Positions 1-8,921 of a DNA stretch of 52,641 bases are shown here, piece by piece. The notes under the pieces are model-generated. The model saw only the letters and a list, made by a program, of their open reading frames with translations, was not told where the DNA came from and did not search any database. Position 1 is the first letter of the stretch. The number at the start of each line of letters is the position of its first letter. The stretch is from Acinetobacter silvestris. GTDB lineage: Bacteria; Pseudomonadota; Gammaproteobacteria; Pseudomonadales; Moraxellaceae. Position numbers and translations under genes: made by a program. Location of the stretch: assembly GCF_002135235.1 (NCBI RefSeq), contig NZ_NEGB01000011.1, forward strand, positions 1-52,641, read 5' to 3'.

Positions 1-445
1 ATTCAAGCAATTCTTCATCATCAACAAGGTCACACTTGTTAAGGAATACAAGAATGTAAGGTACACCAACCTGACGAGACAAAAGGATGTGTTCACGAGT
101 CTGTGGCATAGGACCATCAGTCGCAGCACATACAAGGATTGCACCGTCCATCTGAGCAGCACCAGTGATCATGTTTTTAACATAATCGGCGTGACCTGGA
201 CAGTCTACGTGCGCGTAGTGACGAGCTGGAGAGTCGTATTCTACGTGCGAAGTATTAATGGTAATACCACGTGCTTTTTCTTCTGGTGCAGAGTCAATTG
301 CAGCGTAGTCTTTCGCTTCGCCACCAAATTGTTTAGCACATACAGTTGCAATCGCAGCTGTTAAAGTTGTTTTACCATGGTCGACGTGACCAATTGTACC
401 CACGTTTACGTGTGGCTTATTACGTTCAAACTTAGCCTTAGCCAT
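1..445 (-). CDS. tuf: Elongation factor Tu, N-terminal part (cut by window edge)
   Basis: EF-Tu is the GTPase that delivers aminoacyl-tRNA to the ribosome. Only the first 148 residues or so are inside the window; the gene runs off the left edge. The start ATG (443-445) gives the usual [14 protein letters not shown] beginning. The G1 loop GHVDHGKT is at residues 19-26, the DCPGHADY switch II motif follows, and NKCD is at 136-139. It is the last gene seen of the str operon, 90 nt after fusA. That gap holds a perfect 8-bp hairpin (467-474 with 479-486), and a GGAAG-type ribosome-binding site lies just before the ATG. Identity is certain from sequence. Many gammaproteobacteria have two tuf copies; which one this is follows only from its position. 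Confidence 0.97.
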   Translation of the reverse strand, partial: MAKAKFERNKPHVNVGTIGHVDHGKTTLTAAIATVCAKQFGGEAKDYAAIDSAPEEKARGITINTSHVEYDSPARHYAHVDCPGHADYVKNMITGAAQMDGAILVCAATDGPMPQTREHILLSRQVGVPYILVFLNKCDLVDDEELLE

Positions 446-535
446 GAGAGCTTCCTTTTTAAACTACTCATGGGTCTCCCCATGAGCATTTGGTTTTTAA
501 CTATAAATTAGTTTGGACTAATAGTAATCGAAAGA

Positions 536-2674
536 TTACTCGTCGTCACCTCTTTTACCACCAGTTTGGAACTTAGAAATAATGCCTTCAGCCACGTTAC
601 GTGGAGTTTCAGCATATTTAGCAAATTCCATAGAATAAGTCGCACGACCTTGAGACATAGAACGCATTTGAGTCGCGTAACCAAACATCTCAGCCAATGG
701 AACTTCAGCTTTAATCGCTTTAGTACCACCAGGTAAATCGTCCATACCTTGAACCATACCACGACGACGACTTAAGTCACCCATGATATCGCCCATGTAA
801 TCTTCTGGAGTTTCAACTTCAACTTTCATGATCGGTTCAAGCAAGATTGGATCTGCTTTCATGAAACCGTCACGGAATGCATATGAACCAGCCATTTTGA
901 ACGATAATTCGTCAGAATCGACATCATGGTAAGAACCATCAAATAATGTCGCTTTGATACCCACAACAGGGTAACCAGCCAATACACCATTTTTCATACG
1001 TTCTTGAATACCTTTATCAACCGCGCCGAAGAATTCTTTAGGTACAACACCACCTACAACTTCTTCAACGAATTGGTATTCTTTACCAGCTTCTTCTACA
1101 TCCATAGGCTCTAAACGAACATATACATGACCGAATTTACCTTTACCACCCGTTTGACGTACGAATTTGCCTTCTTGCTCAACAGTCTTTTTGATTGTTT
1201 CGCGGTAAGCAACCATTGGTTTACCAATATTCGCTTCAACGCCAAACTCACGTTTCATACGGTCAACAAGGATGTCAAGGTGAAGCTCACCCATACCAGC
1301 AATAATCGTTTGGCCAGATTCTTCGTCTGTGCGAACACGGAACGATGGATCTTCTTTCGCCAAACGACCTAGAGCGATCGACATTTTTTCTTGGTCAGCT
1401 TTTGTCTTAGGCTCTACAGCTAAAGAAATTACTGGCTCTGGGAATTCCATACGCTCTAGAGTGATGATGTTTTTCTCATCACACAGTGTATCACCAGTTG
1501 AAACGTCTTTAAGACCTACACATGCAGCGATATCACCAGCGCGAATTTCTTCAACGTCTTGACGATCATTTGCGTGCATTTGTACGATACGGCCAATACG
1601 TTCACGCTTAGCTTTAACTGGGTTATAAACTGGGTCACCTTGTTTAAGTACACCAGAATATACACGTACGAAAGTTAAGTTACCTACGAATTTGTCATTC
1701 ATAATTTTGAATGCAAGTGCAGAGAACGGAGCTTCGTCAGATGCTTCACGAATCGCTTTAGTTTCAGCTTTGTCGTCAAGAATACCTTCGATTGCTTTAA
1801 CTTCAGTTGGTGATGGTAAGAATTCAATTACAGCATCCAACATACGTTGAACACCTTTATTTTTGAATGCAGTACCACAAAGCATAGGCTGAATTTCGCA
1901 AGCTAATGTACGCGCACGGATACCTGCAACGATTTGTTCTTTCGACAAGTCGCCATTGTTTAAGTATTCGTCCATCAACTCTTCAGAAGCTTCAGCCGCT
2001 GCTTCGATCATGTTAGTACGCCATTCTTCAGCAGTAGCAACTAGGTCAGCAGGGATATCGCCATATTCGAATTGCATACCTTGAGATGCTTCATCCCAAA
2101 TGATTGCTTTCATTTCAACAAGATCAACAACACCTTGGAAATTATCTTCAGCACCAATTGGAATAACGATTGGCACAGGGCTTGCACCAAGACGTGTTTT
2201 CATTTGTTCAACAACACGGAAGAAGTTTGCACCAGTACGGTCCATCTTGTTCACGAATGCTAAACGAGGCACTTTATATTTATTTGCTTGACGCCATACA
2301 GTTTCAGACTGAGGTTGAACACCACCTACAGCACAGTAAACCATACACGCACCGTCAAGAACACGCATAGAACGCTCAACTTCAATTGTGAAGTCAACGT
2401 GTCCCGGGGTGTCAATTACGTTAATACGGTGTTCTGGGAATTGTTTCCCCATACCAGACCAGAAACAAGTGGTAGCAGCAGAAGTAATGGTAATACCACG
2501 CTCTTGCTCTTGTTCCATCCAGTCCATTGTTGCTGCACCATCATGTACTTCACCAATTTTGTGAGATACACCTGTGTAGAACAAAATACGTTCTGAAGTC
2601 GTGGTTTTACCAGCATCGATGTGAGCAGAAATACCAATGTTACGATAACGAGAAATTGGGGTTTTACGAGCCAT
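536..2674 (-). CDS. fusA: Elongation factor G
   Basis: EF-G is the translocation GTPase that also works in ribosome recycling. The protein is 712 residues, normal for the family. The G1 loop AHIDAGKTT is at residues 17-25, DTPGHVDF follows, then NKMD, and the C-terminal domains IV and V are complete. The open frame extends 18 codons further upstream, but the start at 2674 ([14 protein letters not shown]) matches the family and has AGGA about 11 nt before it. It lies between rpsG and tuf in the str operon, all leftward. The 131-nt gap from rpsG is unusually rich in inverted repeats (see the entry at 2714-2777). Confidence 0.97.
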   Translation of the reverse strand: MARKTPISRYRNIGISAHIDAGKTTTSERILFYTGVSHKIGEVHDGAATMDWMEQEQERGITITSAATTCFWSGMGKQFPEHRINVIDTPGHVDFTIEVERSMRVLDGACMVYCAVGGVQPQSETVWRQANKYKVPRLAFVNKMDRTGANFFRVVEQMKTRLGASPVPIVIPIGAEDNFQGVVDLVEMKAIIWDEASQGMQFEYGDIPADLVATAEEWRTNMIEAAAEASEELMDEYLNNGDLSKEQIVAGIRARTLACEIQPMLCGTAFKNKGVQRMLDAVIEFLPSPTEVKAIEGILDDKAETKAIREASDEAPFSALAFKIMNDKFVGNLTFVRVYSGVLKQGDPVYNPVKAKRERIGRIVQMHANDRQDVEEIRAGDIAACVGLKDVSTGDTLCDEKNIITLERMEFPEPVISLAVEPKTKADQEKMSIALGRLAKEDPSFRVRTDEESGQTIIAGMGELHLDILVDRMKREFGVEANIGKPMVAYRETIKKTVEQEGKFVRQTGGKGKFGHVYVRLEPMDVEEAGKEYQFVEEVVGGVVPKEFFGAVDKGIQERMKNGVLAGYPVVGIKATLFDGSYHDVDSDELSFKMAGSYAFRDGFMKADPILLEPIMKVEVETPEDYMGDIMGDLSRRRGMVQGMDDLPGGTKAIKAEVPLAEMFGYATQMRSMSQGRATYSMEFAKYAETPRNVAEGIISKFQTGGKRGDDE

Positions 2675-2713
2675 GATTTCTTGCATTCCTAAATTTTGTT
2701 GTTTAAAACAGGA

Positions 2714-2777
2714 CGCTTTAAGTTGCAATGCAACTTAAAGCGCTTTGATGACAAATCTGTGACAACTGATTTGTCAC
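2714..2777 (-). promoter_or_regulatory. Stacked hairpins in the rpsG-fusA gap
   Basis: Two structures sit between rpsG and fusA. First, 2714-2727 and 2729-2742 form a 14-bp perfect inverted repeat separated by a single base (arms CGCTTTAAGTTGCA). Second, two mutually exclusive hairpins overlap. One pairs 2750-2757 with 2768-2775 (GACAAATC/GATTTGTC). The other pairs 2759-2765 with 2771-2777 (GTGACAA/TTGTCAC). Because both use 2771-2775, the RNA can hold only one at a time. There is no strong U-run after the large hairpin, so it is not a classical terminator. An RNA-processing or translation-control role is inference. Confidence 0.5.
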
Positions 2778-2805
2778 CCTCCTGATTAAGGCCTGTTTTA
2801 GCCGA

Positions 2806-3276
2806 TTAGAAACGGTAGTGAGAGAAGGCTTTGTTGGCTTCAGCCATACGATGCACATCTTCACGTTTCTTGATCGCTGAACCTTTACCTTCAGCTGCAT
2901 CAAGCAACTCACCAGCAAGACGTAAAGCCATAGTTTTTTCAGAACGCTTAGCAGCAGCATCTACTAACCAACGCATAGCTAGGGCAGTACGACGGGATGG
3001 GCGTACTTCCATAGGCACTTGATAAGTAGCACCACCAACACGGCGTGCTTTTACTTCGACCATAGGACGAACTTTTTCAAGAGTAGTCTCGAAAAACTCA
3101 ACTGGGTCTACTTTGTTTTTTTCTTGAACGCGGTCTAAAGCACCGTAAACGATACTTTCAGCAATAGATTTTTTACCATCTTGCATTACGTGGTTCATGA
3201 ATTTAGCGATTGTTTGGCTGCCGAACTTAGGATCCGGAAGGATTTCACGGGCAGCGACTACGCGACGTCTTGGCAT
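2806..3276 (-). CDS. rpsG: 30S ribosomal protein S7
   Basis: S7 binds the 3' major domain of 16S rRNA and nucleates assembly of the 30S head. In E. coli it represses its own operon by binding str mRNA. The protein is 156 residues and begins [19 protein letters not shown]. The open frame extends 17 codons upstream, but those residues ([10 protein letters not shown]...) do not belong to the family, so the ATG at 3276 is used. It is followed by fusA and preceded by rpsL with a 176-nt gap. That gap holds a 9-bp-stem hairpin about 20 nt upstream of the start codon. Confidence 0.97.
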   Translation of the reverse strand: MPRRRVVAAREILPDPKFGSQTIAKFMNHVMQDGKKSIAESIVYGALDRVQEKNKVDPVEFFETTLEKVRPMVEVKARRVGGATYQVPMEVRPSRRTALAMRWLVDAAAKRSEKTMALRLAGELLDAAEGKGSAIKKREDVHRMAEANKAFSHYRF

Positions 3277-3294
3277 TTTAATACACCTATAAAT

Positions 3295-3335
3295 ATGACA
3301 CTTCAGGTTTATCCAGCATGAGTACAAAGTGTCAT
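3295..3335 (-). promoter_or_regulatory. Hairpin upstream of rpsG, candidate S7 operator
   Basis: 3295-3303 (ATGACACTT) and 3327-3335 (AAGTGTCAT) form a perfect 9-bp stem with a 23-nt loop, ending 19 nt before the rpsG start. In E. coli the S7 repressor site lies in this same rpsL-rpsG gap. Position and structure fit an equivalent operator here. I have not shown resemblance to the S7 site on 16S rRNA. Confidence 0.4.
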
Positions 3336-3452
3336 GTACCTTTCGCTGGCCTTACTACACGTCGCTTGAATTTCACAAAATTAAATGCAGAAATCAGACA
3401 AGCGAGACGATAAAGGATTGCGGTTCTACGTTCTCAAAATAATCTTAAAAGA

Positions 3453-3827
3453 TTATTTTTTAGGACGTTTAGTACCGTATTTAGAACGAGACTGGTTACG
3501 ATCTTTAACACCAGCACAGTCTAAAGAACCACGAACGGTATGGTAACGTACACCTGGTAAGTCTTTAACACGACCACCACGGATAAGAACAACACTGTGC
3601 TCTTGTAGGTTATGGCCTTCACCACCGATATAGCTTGATACTTCAAAACCTGAAGTTAAGCGAACACGGCAAACTTTACGCATTGCTGAGTTAGGTTTTT
3701 TAGGTGTAGTTGTGTAAACACGTGTACAAACACCACGACGTTGTGGACAAGCCTTCAACGCAGGAACTTTTGATTTTTCAACCAAAGTCGTACGACCCTT
3801 ACGGATCAACTGATTTGTTGTTGCCAT
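3453..3827 (-). CDS. rpsL: 30S ribosomal protein S12
   Basis: S12 sits at the decoding centre and is the classic site of streptomycin-resistance mutations. The protein is 124 residues and begins [20 protein letters not shown], with the conserved [18 protein letters not shown] segment (lysine of the KPNS loop) and the C-terminal [18 protein letters not shown] ribosome-binding site is 8 nt before the ATG. It is the first gene of the str operon. A perfect 11-bp AT-rich hairpin (3436-3446 with 3449-3459) overlaps its stop codon and could tune read-through into rpsG. Confidence 0.98.
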   Translation of the reverse strand: MATTNQLIRKGRTTLVEKSKVPALKACPQRRGVCTRVYTTTPKKPNSAMRKVCRVRLTSGFEVSSYIGGEGHNLQEHSVVLIRGGRVKDLPGVRYHTVRGSLDCAGVKDRNQSRSKYGTKRPKK

Positions 3828-3844
3828 TTGGCAAATCTCCCGTT

Positions 3845-3878
3845 AATAAAAAGCCTCAAAAAATACCACTTTTTGAGG
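3845..3878 (-). terminator. Terminator-like hairpin at the 5' end of the str operon mRNA
   Basis: 3854-3862 (CCTCAAAAA) pairs with 3870-3878 (TTTTTGAGG). On the minus strand this is followed by CTTTTTATT, the form of an intrinsic terminator. It ends only about 25 nt before the rpsL ATG. The only good promoter seen starts transcription at about 3879, so the hairpin would be the first thing transcribed. It may end read-through from the upstream EcsC gene, stabilise the mRNA 5' end, or act as an attenuator; sequence alone does not decide. Confidence 0.6.
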
Positions 3879-3885
3879 GCATGCA

Positions 3886-3914
3886 ATTGTAAGCGAAGAA
3901 GCATAAATGGTCAA
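3886..3914 (-). promoter_or_regulatory. Sigma-70 promoter of the str operon
   Basis: On the minus strand TTGACC (3909-3914) and TACAAT (3886-3891) are separated by exactly 17 nt, a near-consensus sigma-70 promoter. The predicted start is about 3879, giving a leader of roughly 50 nt before rpsL. It lies between the EcsC-family gene and rpsL. This is a visual match only. Confidence 0.65.
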
Positions 3915-3984
3915 CATTCGACATGTATCAAATATCAACCATTTCCCGAACTCTAAATCGCCTTACTTTAAAAGAAATTTGAAA

Positions 3985-5412
3985 TTAGTTTTTACCTTTC
4001 TCTGACTCAATATCAGAGGAAGGAGTATTTACTTTACTCGCTGATTTACGTGGCGCTCTTTTCTTTTTCAACACTGGGTCTACAGCTTTTTCCTCAGCTA
4101 CAACTGTTGATAATAGGGAATCTGATGCTACTTTTTGTTCTAACTGAGATATATCCGTTACTTGGGATTTATGTTCAGCAGCATCTACAGACTCCATAGC
4201 CAAGCGTTGTAAACCATCATGCACCTGTTGCTCTACATTATGTGTTTCGCTTTCAGTTATAGGCTTCTTTTCTATTTTAATATCGACTATGGCTTTATTT
4301 CCCTCAGAATCATTTAATTTAATACCTACATTTCTCCCCACAATATCCTGAAGTAACACAGGACTCGCTTGTGTGAACATGGATTCTGCTTGTTGATATG
4401 CAGATAACGTATCTATATCTTGATCTGGATGCTGTATTAAAAATTGACGAGCTTGTGAAAAAACGGTTTGAGCTTTATCCGTTGCATCATCCACCAGTTT
4501 CCAACTATATATGGCACTAATGCCCATACCAGCCAAAGGACTCAGTTTTGAAAAAATCTTAAATTGTGGCAAATGGTTTAACCAAGACCATTTAAATAGA
4601 CCATCTTCATTCATGATCCATTTTTTTAATAACTCAACATCATTGCTTGAACCCAGCAAATTTTGCAGTTGATTTACTTCATGGCTTTGCAACATATTGG
4701 ATAATGTACGCACCCCAGCCAGCAATGCTTGTTTTTCAGCCACCGACCCCATGTCGATTTGCTTAAAGATATATTCGACAACAGCATGATCTTCGGCTTT
4801 GAGTTCAAAACCATATGCACGACCAGTCTGATACACACTCCGTAATGCCAAAATTAAAGATGTCGGCACATCAATTGCTGCCCCAATTACCCCAGTCGCA
4901 CCTGTAAGCACGCCCTGAATCGAAGCGATGATTTTGTTTTGATTGGCTAAAGCCATACTAATGCGTTGCGCTCGCGCTGGATCCTTGGCCAATTCGTCCA
5001 AGCTTTTTGCCCCAACTTCTTTAAGCACGGCCTCAACCGAGCTCAATTCAGCAACAAAGTCATTCAACTTTTCAAAGAAATATTCCGATAATTTGTCATT
5101 TAAATCTGGAGAAATAAAAGACACAATATGATTAAGCTTTTTATAATGACGACCTAGCAACTGACTCGACATTTGCGGCAAATGTTCGCGCATCATTTGT
5201 TGTGGATTATCATAAGTTTTTTTTTCAAAAGCCCCTTTTTCACGCGCTGTACCTTGAATAATCAGGTGATCGTTCAAACTACGCGATAAAGGACTGACAC
5301 TGCCCGGTGTCACATGATTGATGACACTTATGCCTGTCTGACTGAGCTTTTTAGCCACTCCAAACACATTAGAAATTAATCCGTTGGATTGTTTATTATT
5401 AGAATTTGCCAT
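3985..5412 (-). CDS. EcsC-family protein
   Basis: 475 residues. The middle (about residues 85-300) resembles the EcsC family. It has an amphipathic helical stretch with PARAQRISMALANQNK, then a glycine/alanine-rich hydrophobic segment (VLTGATGVIGAAIDVPTSL) and ALRSVYQTGRAYGFEL. The N-terminus is Ser/Asn-rich. The C-terminal ~120 residues are polar and end in a Lys/Arg-rich tail (KKKRAPRKSASK), probably disordered. The biochemical function of EcsC proteins in gammaproteobacteria is not established; the name comes from a Bacillus transporter-operon gene. AGGG lies about 10 nt before the ATG. It stands alone upstream of the str operon and divergent from fabB. Confidence 0.75.
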   Translation of the reverse strand: MANSNNKQSNGLISNVFGVAKKLSQTGISVINHVTPGSVSPLSRSLNDHLIIQGTAREKGAFEKKTYDNPQQMMREHLPQMSSQLLGRHYKKLNHIVSFISPDLNDKLSEYFFEKLNDFVAELSSVEAVLKEVGAKSLDELAKDPARAQRISMALANQNKIIASIQGVLTGATGVIGAAIDVPTSLILALRSVYQTGRAYGFELKAEDHAVVEYIFKQIDMGSVAEKQALLAGVRTLSNMLQSHEVNQLQNLLGSSNDVELLKKWIMNEDGLFKWSWLNHLPQFKIFSKLSPLAGMGISAIYSWKLVDDATDKAQTVFSQARQFLIQHPDQDIDTLSAYQQAESMFTQASPVLLQDIVGRNVGIKLNDSEGNKAIVDIKIEKKPITESETHNVEQQVHDGLQRLAMESVDAAEHKSQVTDISQLEQKVASDSLLSTVVAEEKAVDPVLKKKRAPRKSASKVNTPSSDIESEKGKN

Positions 5413-5703
5413 TTATTGCCCTTGTTCTATGTCTTTGTCATTTATTATGAATACTAGGTGTAGTCACGATTTAAGACAACTTTAATATGTATCATTTAGT
5501 TTTAATCCCGTGAACAAATCTGCCAGCATTGCTTTTCAACAACAGGCATAGATTTGCCATAAGAATTCAAAATTCTTTCTGCTATGATGAACATCATTTC
5601 AAATTAAAGTTAGCTTGACCACAGCGGTCTCGATATTCGACACAATATCTTGACGATGAGGCTGAAGCAACTTAAACAACATCACCATATAAGGGATCTG
5701 TAG

Positions 5704-6933
5704 ATGAAACGTGTTGTAATCACTGGTATGGGTATTAACTCATGTATTGGTAACTCACTTGAGACCGTTACTCATTCTTTACAAAACGGGATTTCAGGAA
5801 CACACCACAACCCGACATATGCTGAACTGAATTTTAAAAGCCATGTAAGTGCTGCAGCAGAACAAGAATTTGACCATATTGATCGTAAACTAAAGCGCTT
5901 CATGGGCGTATGTGCTATGTATGCCTACAATGCGGCAGTTGCTGCAGTAGAACATGCAGGTTTAACAGCCGAGCAACTTGCGGGTAATCCACGTTACGGT
6001 ATCGCTGGTGGTTCAGGCGGTGGTTCGACAGCTTCTGTCATTGAAATGAAAGAACTGTTAGACAACAAAGGGGCGCGTAAAGTCGGGCCATTCTTTGTGC
6101 CACGCAATATGTCTAACACCATTACTGCAAATGTGGGTGTTGCCTTTAAATTACAAGGTGTAGCACATTCTATTACCAGTGCTTGCGCGACCTCTGCAGA
6201 TGCGATTGGCTATGCTTACAACCTGATTCAACTGGGTAAACAAGATTTAATGCTTGCCGGTGGCGGTGAAGAAGATCACTGGTCACAAAGCTTATTGTTT
6301 GATGCAATGGGCGCACTTTGTTCTAAATACAATGACACACCAGAAAAAGCATCTCGCCCTTATTCTTCTGACCGTGATGGTTTTGTCATTGCGGGTGGTG
6401 GTGGTTTCGTGGTGCTTGAATCACTGGAACATGCGCAAGCTCGTGGTGCAAACATCTTGGCCGAAGTCGTTGGCTATGCTGCAAATAGTGATGGTGCAGA
6501 TATGGTTGCACCAAGTGGTGAAGGTGCAACACGTTGTATCCTGATGGCATTAGAAGAAGCCAAACAACATGGTGTAGATCACATTGACTATGTAAATACA
6601 CATGGTACGTCTACCCCTGCAGGTGATATCACTGAACTTCAAGCCATGGGCCGTGCCTTTGGTGAAGGTCATGTACCACCACTCAGCTCAACTAAATCGA
6701 TGACAGGTCATAGTTTAGGTGCTGCGGGTGTACAAGAAGCGATTTATTCTATTTTAATGATGCAGAACGACTTTATTGCACCCAACATCAATGTGACTGA
6801 ACTTGATGAAGGTACCAAAGGTTATGACATCGTACTTGAAAAACGTGATGCAAAATTGAATACTGTCATGAGTAACAGTTTCGGTTTTGGCGGTGTCAAT
6901 GCCTGCCTCATTTTCAAAAAATGGGAAGGCTAA
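5704..6933 (+). CDS. fabB: 3-oxoacyl-[ACP] synthase I (beta-ketoacyl-ACP synthase)
   Basis: Condenses malonyl-ACP with acyl-ACP in fatty-acid elongation. FabB-type enzymes are needed for unsaturated fatty acids. The protein is 409 residues with a full thiolase fold. The catalytic triad is visible: Cys161 in SACATS, His300 in NTHGTSTP and His336 in MTGHSLGAAG. The C-terminus carries the NSFGFGGVNACL glycine loop. The Cys-His-His set, rather than Cys-His-Asn, places it with elongating KAS I/II. AAGGG is 8 nt before the ATG. In the upstream region a 15-bp dyad (5562-5576, AGAATT-caa-AATTCT) lies 6 nt upstream of a TATGAT -10-like element (5583-5588), a possible operator. Monocistronic, followed by hemJ. 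Confidence 0.9.
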   Translation: MKRVVITGMGINSCIGNSLETVTHSLQNGISGTHHNPTYAELNFKSHVSAAAEQEFDHIDRKLKRFMGVCAMYAYNAAVAAVEHAGLTAEQLAGNPRYGIAGGSGGGSTASVIEMKELLDNKGARKVGPFFVPRNMSNTITANVGVAFKLQGVAHSITSACATSADAIGYAYNLIQLGKQDLMLAGGGEEDHWSQSLLFDAMGALCSKYNDTPEKASRPYSSDRDGFVIAGGGGFVVLESLEHAQARGANILAEVVGYAANSDGADMVAPSGEGATRCILMALEEAKQHGVDHIDYVNTHGTSTPAGDITELQAMGRAFGEGHVPPLSSTKSMTGHSLGAAGVQEAIYSILMMQNDFIAPNINVTELDEGTKGYDIVLEKRDAKLNTVMSNSFGFGGVNACLIFKKWEG

Positions 6934-7015
6934 TTTAAGAAATCTTGGTCATTCATTATTGAAACAAATAGTGAATGATCAACTTCTAGCACACTGCCCT
7001 TAAAAGGGTAAATTG

Positions 7016-7468
7016 ATGGATGCTCCTTCAGATGCTTTCCTTTGGGTAAAAGCATTACATATTATTGCTGTGGTGTGTTGGTTTGCGGCATTGTTCTACT
7101 TACCACGCTTATTTGTTTATCATGCAATGAGTGATGATAGTGTTAGTCATCAACGGTTCGAAGTCATGGAACGTAAGTTGTACCGAGGTATTATGTGGCC
7201 ATCAATGGTTGCCACACTCATTACAGCGCACTTTTTGGTGGATTGGGGCGATGCAACACGGCATTATCATGAAGCGACATGGTTTTACCTCAAAGTTGGC
7301 TTGGTTGGTTTGTTGGTTATTTACCATTTTATCTGTGGCTATTATCGTAAAAAACTGATTGACAATGCCCATTACAAGTCACATAAGTTTTGGCGTTTCT
7401 TTAATGAAATGCCAACGCTCATTTTATTTGCCGTAGTGATTCTCGTGGTGGTAAAACCACAGTTTTGA
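7016..7468 (+). CDS. hemJ: Protoporphyrinogen IX oxidase HemJ
   Basis: HemJ oxidises protoporphyrinogen IX to protoporphyrin IX, the step before iron insertion in haem synthesis, in the inner membrane. The protein is 150 residues with four predicted membrane segments, the family size. The conserved N-terminal histidine is in KALHIIAVVCWFAALFYLPR. The loop KLYRGIMWPS and the C-terminal WRFFNEMP motif are present. A TTG three bases earlier is in frame, but AGGG is 7 nt before the ATG at 7016, so that start is preferred. It follows fabB with an 82-nt gap and ends at a strong terminator. Confidence 0.87.
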   Translation: MDAPSDAFLWVKALHIIAVVCWFAALFYLPRLFVYHAMSDDSVSHQRFEVMERKLYRGIMWPSMVATLITAHFLVDWGDATRHYHEATWFYLKVGLVGLLVIYHFICGYYRKKLIDNAHYKSHKFWRFFNEMPTLILFAVVILVVVKPQF

Positions 7469-7489
7469 TGTATGCGTTTATTTTGAATA

Positions 7490-7517
7490 AAAGACCTCCC
7501 AAAAGGAGGTTTTTTAT
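7490..7517 (+). terminator. Intrinsic terminator after hemJ
   Basis: ACCTCC (7494-7499) pairs with GGAGGT (7505-7510), preceded by an A-run and followed by TTTTTT. Its position 20-40 nt after the hemJ stop fits the end of a fabB-hemJ or hemJ transcript. Confidence 0.85.
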
Positions 7518-7643
7518 TGCCTTAACTAAAATTTTTTCACGGATAAATAAATTTAAGATGATTAATAAAAATATTTTCGTTTTATTTTACTTTCATCGCT
7601 CACGCTCCTAAATAAAAAAGAATACTCCACAAACTGACACGTG

Positions 7644-8747
7644 TTACTTAATAAACCGATGTCTAATCATCAAATTCAAAGGCCTTGAGTAATATTTTTC
7701 AATCAACCAACTCAATACAAAAGTAGTGATAAAAAATATCGGTAACAATATTAATTTTTCAGTCGGTAAAGTCTCTTTAGGAAAATAAAAAACTTTAATC
7801 AAACCCAAAACAATCAAATGAAATAAATACATTTCATAACTACGTTGTCCAATCCAGACCATAGCTTTAGACATTTTCGACTGAGCTTGTACTTGAGAAT
7901 TTTGTGCAAAACAGAAAATCAAAACCGCAGCGAGCAATGCAAAAATACTGATACTCCACGTGCTCACTTCTTTAATCGGCGCATATACATAAAGGCCGAT
8001 CATGAGTAACGAAATAAAAATAATAAGCGACTGCTTAAATTTTCCATTCCATTGAAACTTCTGTGCAATCAAGGCAGTTAAACAACCTATAGCGATCCCA
8101 TCAAAGCTGGAAAAATAATGATACAGATATGCCCCGCTTTCCTCTGCAAAATGTAATGCACGGAAATATGGCGCATAACAAATTACGGCAAGTAATACAA
8201 AAATAAAGCCTTTACTACGTCCCAATAGCAAACATAGCAGTGGAAAAACTAAATAAAAAACCTCTTCTACCGATAATGACCACAATACCCCAAGCGCATA
8301 ATTTACCCAACCATATTTAATAATCAAGATATTCATCCAAAAACTAAACGCGGAAAGAACCGTTAAAGCATAAGACACTTCAATCTCATTCGGCGCTTGG
8401 TTCATAAATGGCTTTAAACCCAAACCACTCAATAGCGTGACCATGAGCACCAGCAAAACCAAACATGGGATAATTCTAGCAATACGGCGAATATAGAAAT
8501 TTTTTACATTAATCCTTGCTAACCTATGTTCTCTTTTTAGGGTATGTTGGGTAATCAAAAAACCTGAAATAACAAAGAACATGGTCACGCCATAATTACC
8601 ATTGCGGGCAATTAAAGTGCTCAAGCTTTCTCCCCCAATATGTACACCTAAAAAAGTATCCTGCAATTTATATGGAATATTAAAATGGTGTAATAAAACT
8701 AAAAGTATCGAGATTCCACGTAGTACATCTATTTTATAATTTCGCAT
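7644..8747 (-). CDS. Membrane acyltransferase, acyltransferase-3 family
   Basis: A multi-pass inner-membrane protein of the OafA/YrhL type, whose members transfer acetyl or other acyl groups to surface polysaccharides. The start at 8747 gives MRNYKIDVLRGISILLVLLH, the typical family N-terminus with R-x10-H. A TTG start seven codons earlier is possible but neither has a clear ribosome-binding site. About 367 residues with some ten hydrophobic segments; SLSVEEVFYLVFP is the second conserved block. No polysaccharide gene lies nearby, so the acceptor is unknown. The flanks are very AT-rich (8760-8860). It could be a relatively recent insertion into this locus, but no mobile element borders it. 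Confidence 0.82.
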   Translation of the reverse strand: MRNYKIDVLRGISILLVLLHHFNIPYKLQDTFLGVHIGGESLSTLIARNGNYGVTMFFVISGFLITQHTLKREHRLARINVKNFYIRRIARIIPCLVLLVLMVTLLSGLGLKPFMNQAPNEIEVSYALTVLSAFSFWMNILIIKYGWVNYALGVLWSLSVEEVFYLVFPLLCLLLGRSKGFIFVLLAVICYAPYFRALHFAEESGAYLYHYFSSFDGIAIGCLTALIAQKFQWNGKFKQSLIIFISLLMIGLYVYAPIKEVSTWSISIFALLAAVLIFCFAQNSQVQAQSKMSKAMVWIGQRSYEMYLFHLIVLGLIKVFYFPKETLPTEKLILLPIFFITTFVLSWLIEKYYSRPLNLMIRHRFIK

Positions 8748-8862
8748 CCACACTGTTCTTATTTTCAAAGAGCTTTATTAAATGATAATAATCATACAAT
8801 TGCATTTAATTTTTTTATTTTCATTAAAAAAATTTATGTTTATATTTTTACTCATTTCTACA

Positions 8863-8900
8863 CAAAAAAAAGAGCTGGTGTATCAACATCAGCCCTTTTT
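8863..8900 (-). terminator. Intrinsic terminator of cycA
   Basis: GCTGGTG (8874-8880) pairs with CATCAGC (8887-8893), one G-T pair included, with flanking AAA/TTT. Read on the minus strand it ends in a long U-run. It is the first structure after the cycA stop at 8922. Confidence 0.8.
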
Positions 8901-8921
8901 GTCATTCAAATCAAATGCTCA

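Noticed and set aside
7449..7464. GTGGT/ACCAC hairpin at the end of hemJ
   Set aside because: Lies inside the coding region and the true terminator follows at 7490.
8760..8870. Very AT-rich stretch beside the acyltransferase as a possible mobile-element border
   Set aside because: No terminal repeats, transposase remnant or target duplication seen.
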